Below, piece by piece: positions 1 to 4,204 of a DNA stretch of 8,430 nt. Both the position numbers and the translations under genes were made by a program. The notes under the pieces are model-generated. The model did no database searches, was not told the origin of the DNA, and saw only the letters and a list, made by a program, of their open reading frames with translations. The DNA is from Alphaproteobacteria bacterium. Lineage in GTDB: Bacteria; Pseudomonadota; Alphaproteobacteria; Sphingomonadales; Sphingomonadaceae. The stretch lies in assembly GCA_028293005.1 (NCBI GenBank), contig JAQGLH010000254.1, forward strand, positions 1 to 8,430, given 5' to 3'. The first letter of the stretch is position 1, and each line of letters starts with the position of its first letter.

Positions 1-424
1 CGGCGACAGGATCGCGGTCGAAGATCAATATGCAGGCGCCGGCGCGCGCGAGGAGATCGCTCGCGTCGCAGCCGATTACGGCTTGCTGCTGAGCAACGCC
101 GCGCCGATCACGGCGGGCGCGGTTCAGCCGGGTCTGGTGCGCGTGGTCGTGAGCCGGATGACCGCCAGCGTGCCAAACTGCCCAAACTGGCGGCAGAGCC
201 ATTTGCCCGGCGCACCGGTCTCGACCGCGTCCGAATACGGCTGTGCGACCAACTCCAATCTGGCCGCGATGATCGCCGATCCGAACGATCTGGTGCTCGG
301 CCACGAAGGTGCGGTCCACGGCGATCCGGCCACGGCCGCCAAGGCGATCAAGCAATATCGTGACGCCAAGCTCACCGGGGCGGACGGCATCCAGAAAGTT
401 TCTACGACGACAGGGGGAAATTGA
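1..424 (+). CDS. cpaD: CpaD family pilus assembly lipoprotein (3' part only)
   Basis: This is the C-terminal 140 residues of CpaD; the gene enters from the left edge (first complete codon at base 2) and ends at TGA 422-424. In the family, CpaD is a lipoprotein that works with the CpaC secretin in the outer-membrane channel of Tad/Flp pili. The visible sequence has the family's landmarks: an N-terminal stretch beginning GDRIAVEDQYAG, the block PGLVRVVVSRMTASVPNCPN, and the strongly characteristic YGCATNSNLAAMIADPNDLV followed by DPATAAKAIKQYRD. The lipobox and signal peptide lie outside the window, so they cannot be judged. A TTG at 83 is internal and should not be read as a start, because the frame is open and family-like upstream of it. 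The stop overlaps the cpaE start by one base (TGATG), indicating translational coupling in one operon. Identification is confident; the only defect is truncation by the window edge. Confidence 0.93.
   Translation, partial: GDRIAVEDQYAGAGAREEIARVAADYGLLLSNAAPITAGAVQPGLVRVVVSRMTASVPNCPNWRQSHLPGAPVSTASEYGCATNSNLAAMIADPNDLVLGHEGAVHGDPATAAKAIKQYRDAKLTGADGIQKVSTTTGGN
412..417 (+). promoter_or_regulatory. Shine-Dalgarno sequence of cpaE
   Basis: AGGGGG lies 6 nt before the ATG at 424 and inside the last codons of cpaD. It decides the cpaE start: the in-frame TTG at 421 would sit only 3 nt from this site, too close for normal initiation. Confidence 0.75.
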
Positions 425-1707
425 TGAACGCGCCGTTCCATGCTTCACGCGCAGCCGCGCTGCGTGACCCCTTCACCGCTTTCGTCTGCGACGAGGCGAC
501 GGCCGAGATGCTGCGCCCGATCGCGGTCGAGCACGGCTGGGCCCCGGAAAAGATCAACAAGGGCGGCTTGCGCAACGCGGTCCAGTCGCTGTCGGTTTCG
601 GCCAGCCCGAACATTCTGTTCGTCGATCTTTCCGAATCGGGTGATCCGCTGAACGACATCAACGCGCTCGCCGAAGTGTGCGAGCCCGGCACCGTCGTCA
701 TCGCCGCCGGCCAGGTCAACGACGTGCGCCTCTACCGCGACCTCGTCGCGAGCGGCATCCAGGATTATCTGCTGAAGCCGTTCAGCGCCGACCAGCTGCG
801 CGATGCCTTCGCCAACGCGCAGATGACGATCTCCGGGCCGCGGCTCAACGAGCCGTCGGCGGAAAAGCCGCACATCATGGCGGCGGTGATCGGCGTTCGC
901 GGCGGCGTCGGCGCCTCCACCATCGCCACCTCGCTGGCGTGGCTGATGGGCGACAAGGCAGGCCGTTCGACCTCGCTTCTCGACCTCGACGTCCACTTCG
1001 GCACCGGCGCTCTCGCGCTCGATCTGGAGCCGGGCCGCGGGCTGACCGATGCGATCGAAAATCCGAGCCGCATCGACGGCTTGTTCATCGAGCGTGCAAT
1101 GGTCCGGGCCAACGAGAAATTATCGGTCCTCTCGGCCGAAGCACCGATCAATCAGCCGATGCTGACCGACGGAGCGGCTTTCTTCCAGCTCCAGGAAGAG
1201 ATGCGCAATGCGTTTGAGAGCACGGTGCTCGATCTCCCGCGCGCGATGCTCGTCCAATATCCGCATCTCGTCCACGATGCGCATGTCACCATCGTCGTCA
1301 GCGAGTTCACGCTGGCGGGCACGCGCGATTCGATCCGCATCCTTTCGTGGCTCAAGACCAACGCGCCCCAATCGCGCGTGATCGTGGTTGCGAACCGCGT
1401 CGTCAGCGGCGGCGTGCAGGAAATCAGCCGTAAGGATTTCGAGCAGTCGATCGAGCGCAAGGTCGACATCGTGATCCCGTTCGATCCGAAGGCAGCATCG
1501 CAGGCGGCCAAGCTCGGCCAGCCGCTCGCCAAGGTCTCGGGCAACGCCAAGGTTTCGCAGCCGCTCGGCCATCTGCTGACGATGACGATCAGCGCGGTCG
1601 ATACGCCCAACGAAGGCGATTCCCCGGTCAACGGCGGTTCGCTGCTCGGCAAGCTCGGCAACTTCAAGTCGTTCGTCCCCAAGAAGAAGATCAAGGCCGT
1701 CGGTTGA
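424..1707 (+). CDS. cpaE: Tad pilus assembly protein CpaE/TadZ, ParA/MinD-like
   Basis: This 427-residue protein belongs to the CpaE/TadZ family, which in other bacteria acts early in Tad pilus biogenesis and marks the cell position of the machine. Residues about 14-125 form a degenerate response-regulator-like domain: ILFVDLS puts D68 where the phospho-acceptor would be, and YLLKPF gives the conserved K118. Residues about 150-400 form a MinD/ParA-type nucleotide-binding domain. Its P-loop is RGGVGAST at 159-166, followed by LLDLDVHFG (185-193) and LDLPR (269-273, Walker B-like D270). Both lysines of the canonical deviant Walker A (KGGxGK) are replaced, by R159 and A164, so hydrolysis may be weak or absent. 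Atypical Walker motifs are known in TadZ proteins. The C-terminus is a basic tail with a KKKIK run, which might touch membrane or partner. The ATG at 424 is preferred because it has AGGGGG at 6 nt and overlaps the cpaD stop. The next gene is tadB, not cpaF. Confidence 0.94.
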   Translation: MNAPFHASRAAALRDPFTAFVCDEATAEMLRPIAVEHGWAPEKINKGGLRNAVQSLSVSASPNILFVDLSESGDPLNDINALAEVCEPGTVVIAAGQVNDVRLYRDLVASGIQDYLLKPFSADQLRDAFANAQMTISGPRLNEPSAEKPHIMAAVIGVRGGVGASTIATSLAWLMGDKAGRSTSLLDLDVHFGTGALALDLEPGRGLTDAIENPSRIDGLFIERAMVRANEKLSVLSAEAPINQPMLTDGAAFFQLQEEMRNAFESTVLDLPRAMLVQYPHLVHDAHVTIVVSEFTLAGTRDSIRILSWLKTNAPQSRVIVVANRVVSGGVQEISRKDFEQSIERKVDIVIPFDPKAASQAAKLGQPLAKVSGNAKVSQPLGHLLTMTISAVDTPNEGDSPVNGGSLLGKLGNFKSFVPKKKIKAVG

Positions 1708-1742
1708 GGCGGCTTCGGGAACGATCGATAGGTTAAGAACGC

Positions 1743-1748
1743 AAAGGG
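1743..1748 (+). promoter_or_regulatory. Shine-Dalgarno sequence of tadB
   Basis: AAAGGG lies 6 nt before the ATG at 1755. The 47-bp gap after cpaE (1708-1754) shows no convincing promoter or terminator, so tadB is most simply read as part of the same operon. Confidence 0.6.
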
Positions 1749-1754
1749 CCGCAG

Positions 1755-2732
1755 ATGCCGATTTCCTCACTGGCGTTGTTGATGTTCGGAATGCTCGGCA
1801 CGCTCGCGCTTGTCTATTATGCGGTGGCTGGCCCCTCGGCTTCGAAGGCCCAGGTCCGTCGCATCGAGGAATTGCGCGAGCGCCATAGCCGCTCCACCGA
1901 AGTCGCGGCGCAGGCCCAGATGAAGCGGATCCTCGGCCCCCGCCAATCGACGAAGATGGATTCGCTCGCGCAGCGTTTCATCCCCAACCCTGCGCTGCTC
2001 CGCCAGCGCATCGAGCAGACCGGCCGCGAGTGGACGCTCGCGCAATATGGCATGACCAGCCTCGGCATCGCGCTGATGGTGGCGCTCGTCGTGACGCTCA
2101 GGGGCGCGCCTATCTATCTCGGGATCGTGCTCGGCCTGTTCGCCGGCGTCGCGCTGCCCCACTTCTTCATCGGCAAGCTGATCAAGCGCCGGGTGGCGCG
2201 CTTCACCGTGCGCTTCCCCGATGCCCTCGAGCTGATGGTGCGCGGCCTGCGTTCGGGCCTTCCGATCTCGGAGACGATCGGCATCGTTGCGAGCGAGATC
2301 GGCGGACCGGTGTCGGCCGAGTTCCAGACCGTGTCGGACAAGATGAAGATCGGCCGCACCATGGAGGTGGCGCTCCAGGAGACCGCCGACCGGCTCAACA
2401 CCGCCGAATTCCAATTCTTCGTGATCACGCTGGCGATCCAGCGCGAGACGGGCGGCAACCTTGCCGAGACGCTCGCAAACCTCGCCGACGTGCTGAGGAA
2501 GCGCGCGCAGATGAAGCTCAAGATCCGCGCGATGTCCTCCGAAGCGAAGGCGTCGGCCTATATCGTCGGATCGCTGCCGTTCATCGTGTTCGGCCTGATC
2601 TGGATGTCGAACGGACCGTATCTCGCCGGCTTCTTCACCGAGCCGCGGCTGATGATCGCGGGCAGCGTCGGCATCCTGTGGATGGGAATCGGCGTGTTCA
2701 TCATGGCCAAGATGGTCAACTTCGAGATTTAA
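1755..2732 (+). CDS. tadB: Tad pilus inner-membrane platform protein TadB
   Basis: TadB is a GspF/T2SF-domain integral membrane protein that pairs with TadC to form the inner-membrane platform on which the CpaF motor drives pilin assembly. At 325 residues it has the usual family length. It has an N-terminal membrane segment (about residues 4-26), then a charged cytoplasmic stretch, a long hydrophobic region (about 98-142), the cytoplasmic GspF domain, and two C-terminal membrane segments (about 271-290 and 300-321). The GspF domain opens with FPDALELMVRGLRSGLPISE from F154. It includes the family motif QRETGGNLAETLANLADVLR, with E231 being the conserved acidic residue of ETGGN. The following KIRAMSSEAKASA block leads into the C-terminal membrane pair. 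The start has AAAGGG at 6 nt. The gene lies 47 bp after cpaE and 15 bp before tadC. No damage or unusual composition is seen. Confidence 0.95.
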   Translation: MPISSLALLMFGMLGTLALVYYAVAGPSASKAQVRRIEELRERHSRSTEVAAQAQMKRILGPRQSTKMDSLAQRFIPNPALLRQRIEQTGREWTLAQYGMTSLGIALMVALVVTLRGAPIYLGIVLGLFAGVALPHFFIGKLIKRRVARFTVRFPDALELMVRGLRSGLPISETIGIVASEIGGPVSAEFQTVSDKMKIGRTMEVALQETADRLNTAEFQFFVITLAIQRETGGNLAETLANLADVLRKRAQMKLKIRAMSSEAKASAYIVGSLPFIVFGLIWMSNGPYLAGFFTEPRLMIAGSVGILWMGIGVFIMAKMVNFEI

Positions 2733-2733
2733 C

Positions 2734-2738
2734 AGAGG
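2734..2738 (+). promoter_or_regulatory. Shine-Dalgarno sequence of tadC
   Basis: AGAGG lies 9 nt before the ATG at 2748. It favours this start over the in-frame ATG at 2766, which has a weaker AGGG about 10 nt upstream. The choice changes only six N-terminal residues. Confidence 0.55.
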
Positions 2739-2747
2739 CGTTCGACC

Positions 2748-3728
2748 ATGGCAGGGCCATCAGTAATGGGAATTGACGTGACGATGGTCGCGACCGGGCT
2801 TGCCGCGCTGGCGACCCTGTCCGTGTTGACGGCCATCTATGCCGTGACGACGGTGCGCGATCCGATGGCCAAGAGGGTCAAGGCGCTCAACGAACGCCGC
2901 GAGCAGCTCAAGGCGGGCATCGTCGCGTCGACTTCGAAGCGCCGCAAGAAGATCACCAACAAGAACGAGGCGGCCGACAAGGTCCGCAGCGTCCTCAGCT
3001 CGCTCAAGATGCTTCAGGACGAGCAGGTCGTGAAGACCCAGCTCAAGCTGATGCAGGCCGGCATCCGCTCGAAGGATCTGGCGTTCGTCGTCATCTTCGC
3101 GCGCTTCGTCCTCCCGGCCGTGATCGGCGGTTTCGTGATCGTCGGCGTCTATTTCCTCAACTGGTTCCCCGAATGGGGCGACATCAAGAAGTATATGTTC
3201 GTCGCCGGCTCGCTGATCGGCTGCTACAAAGCGCCCGACATCTGGCTGAAAAACACCATCAACAAGCGCAGCAATGCGATCCGCAAGGGATTGCCCGACG
3301 CGCTCGACCTGCTCGTGATCTGCGCCGAAGCCGGCCTCACCGTCGATGCCGCGTTCAACCGCGTCGCGAAGGAGCTCAGCAAAGCCTATCCGGAGCTCGG
3401 CGACGAATTCGCACTGACTTCGATCGAGCTCGGCTTCCTGACCGATCGGCGCATGGCGTTCGAGAATCTCGCCAAGCGGATCGATCTCGAGGCGGTCCGC
3501 GGCGTCGTGACGACGATGATCCAGACCGAGAAATACGGTACCCCACTGGCGTCGGCGCTTCGCGTCCTCTCCGCCGAGTTCCGCAACCAGCGAATGATGC
3601 GCGCCGAGGAAAAGGCCGCGCGGCTGCCCGCCATCATGTCGGTGCCGCTGATCCTGTTCATCCTGCCGACCTTGTTCATCGTCATTCTCGGCCCGGCAGC
3701 CTGCTCGCTCTCCGACGTCTTCAGCTAA
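2748..3728 (+). CDS. tadC: Tad pilus inner-membrane platform protein TadC
   Basis: TadC is the second GspF/T2SF-domain platform protein of the Tad pilus machine and is thought to pair with TadB in the inner membrane. It is 326 residues long. A membrane segment near the N-terminus (about 10-35) is followed by a basic cytoplasmic stretch with a KRRKK run. Further hydrophobic segments cover about 115-140 and 147-165. The GspF domain begins LPDALDLLVICAEAGLTVD at L182, the hallmark TadC motif. It continues through QTEKYGTPLASALRVLSAEF (from Q259) and MRAEEKAARLPAIMSVPL, ending in a C-terminal membrane segment with LFILPTLFIVILGPA. These blocks distinguish it from TadB, whose motif is ETGGNLAE. 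It follows tadB by 15 bp. Its own stop (TAA, 3726-3728) is followed by 29 nt and then a strong hairpin, so the pilus transcript may end or be attenuated here. The start could alternatively be ATG 2766. Confidence 0.95.
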   Translation: MAGPSVMGIDVTMVATGLAALATLSVLTAIYAVTTVRDPMAKRVKALNERREQLKAGIVASTSKRRKKITNKNEAADKVRSVLSSLKMLQDEQVVKTQLKLMQAGIRSKDLAFVVIFARFVLPAVIGGFVIVGVYFLNWFPEWGDIKKYMFVAGSLIGCYKAPDIWLKNTINKRSNAIRKGLPDALDLLVICAEAGLTVDAAFNRVAKELSKAYPELGDEFALTSIELGFLTDRRMAFENLAKRIDLEAVRGVVTTMIQTEKYGTPLASALRVLSAEFRNQRMMRAEEKAARLPAIMSVPLILFILPTLFIVILGPAACSLSDVFS

Positions 3729-3757
3729 GCCGGTACGGCAACGGAACAACTTGGGCG

Positions 3758-3787
3758 TCCGCTGATTGTCTTCGGACGATCAGCGGA
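3758..3787 (+). promoter_or_regulatory. 13-bp hairpin with TTCG tetraloop overlapping a ribosome binding site
   Basis: Bases 3758-3770 pair with 3775-3787 along all 13 positions (12 Watson-Crick, one T.G at 3767/3778) around a TTCG loop closed by C-G, the exceptionally stable UUCG tetraloop context in RNA. The 3' arm ends in GGA, the first three bases of the GGAGG Shine-Dalgarno (3785-3789) of the next gene. There is no T tract after it (GGTTTAATCG), so it is not a classical intrinsic terminator. It could mask the ribosome binding site, end or stabilise the tadC message, or mark an mRNA processing site. The structure is certain from the bases; the function is inference. Confidence 0.6.
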
Positions 3788-3797
3788 GGTTTAATCG

Positions 3798-4049
3798 ATG
3801 ACGCCGTTCACGCTCCAACAATGGATTATTGTCGCGCTCGTCTTTCTGCTCGGCCTGGTGCTCGGCATGTACATGCTCGCCGGCGGCCGGTGGAAACGAC
3901 GCTATCAAGAGGAACATCAGCGCGTTGACGCGCTCGAAGCCGAGAATGCGCGCCTGCGCACCGAAGCGCGCGAGATGGAATCGCTGCGGTATGCGGCGGC
4001 AAAGACGCCCCCACCGCCGCCACCGTCCGGCGACCGCGGACCTCTCTAG
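3798..4049 (+). CDS. small single-pass membrane protein with coiled coil, function unknown
   Basis: This is an 83-residue protein that I do not assign to a named family. Residues 9-30 form one clear membrane segment containing a GxxxG (G19, G23). It is followed at once by a positive cluster (R31, K33, R34, R35), which predicts a cytoplasmic C-terminal side. Residues about 36-67 are highly charged and helical. L46, L53 and M60 are spaced by seven with N50 between, a short leucine-zipper-like coiled coil. The tail has six prolines (71-76) and ends GDRGPL. This layout recalls LapA- or YhcB-like small anchor proteins, but no signature supports naming it so. GGAGG lies 8 nt before the ATG, a strong site, although the hairpin at 3758-3787 covers part of it. 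It is 69 bp downstream of tadC on the same strand and may be either the last gene of the pilus operon or independently controlled. Its TAG stop falls in the first bases of the adjoining repeat region. A good ribosome site and protein-like composition make it a real gene. Confidence 0.72.
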   Translation: MTPFTLQQWIIVALVFLLGLVLGMYMLAGGRWKRRYQEEHQRVDALEAENARLRTEAREMESLRYAAAKTPPPPPPSGDRGPL

Positions 4050-4097
4050 CGCATTGCGCGAAAAGGTGGGTACCGGCTTTTCGCAAGAAGCAATGCG
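4050..4097. repeat. two-tier palindromic intergenic repeat
   Basis: The outer arms CGCATTGC (4050-4057) and GCAATGCG (4090-4097) are exact reverse complements. The inner arms GCGAAAAG (4058-4065) and CTTTTCGC (4077-4084) are also exact. The core is built on GGTACC, and AAGAA (4085-4089) is an unpaired bulge between the tiers on one side. The arrangement (GC-rich outer arms, AAAAG/CTTTT inner arms, GTGGGTACCGG-like core) resembles short palindromic elements I know to be scattered between genes in alphaproteobacterial genomes. The family assignment is from memory and needs a genome-wide search. The element begins immediately after the stop codon of the small membrane protein gene. Confidence 0.7.
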
Positions 4098-4106
4098 GGC
4101 GGTTAG

Positions 4107-4145
4107 TAGAGCAGGCTGCGATCTATCTAATCGCAGCCTGCTCTA
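4107..4145. terminator. perfect 16-bp inverted repeat between convergent genes, possible bidirectional terminator
   Basis: Bases 4107-4122 are the exact reverse complement of 4130-4145, leaving a 7-nt loop (CTATCTA). The 16-bp perfect stem is GC-rich in the middle and lies between the + strand small membrane protein gene and the - strand ppdK, where a shared terminator is expected. Neither strand has a T tract after the stem, so termination is inferred from position and stem strength only. It might instead be part of a mobile repeat together with the palindrome at 4050-4097. The last bases of the right arm belong to a copy of CTCTAGCGC (4141-4149), also found at 4044-4052. Confidence 0.5.
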
Positions 4146-4204
4146 GCGCTGACGGCAGGCGGCGGGAACGGCAACGATGCGCCCCCGCCCTCACCTGTCG
4201 CGGT

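Noticed and set aside
421..423. TTG as the cpaE start
   Set aside because: It is only 3 nt from the AGGGGG site. The next codon, ATG at 424, has proper spacing and the typical stop/start overlap.
2760..3749. 329-residue open frame on the - strand across tadC
   Set aside because: It mirrors the tadC reading frame, has charged low-complexity composition and no family motif, while tadC on the + strand is well supported.
4161..4189. Weak GGCGGG / CCCGCC stem just downstream of the ppdK stop, possible terminator
   Set aside because: It has only six base pairs and a 17-nt loop in a GC-rich stretch, with no T tract. The 16-bp inverted repeat nearby is a far better candidate.
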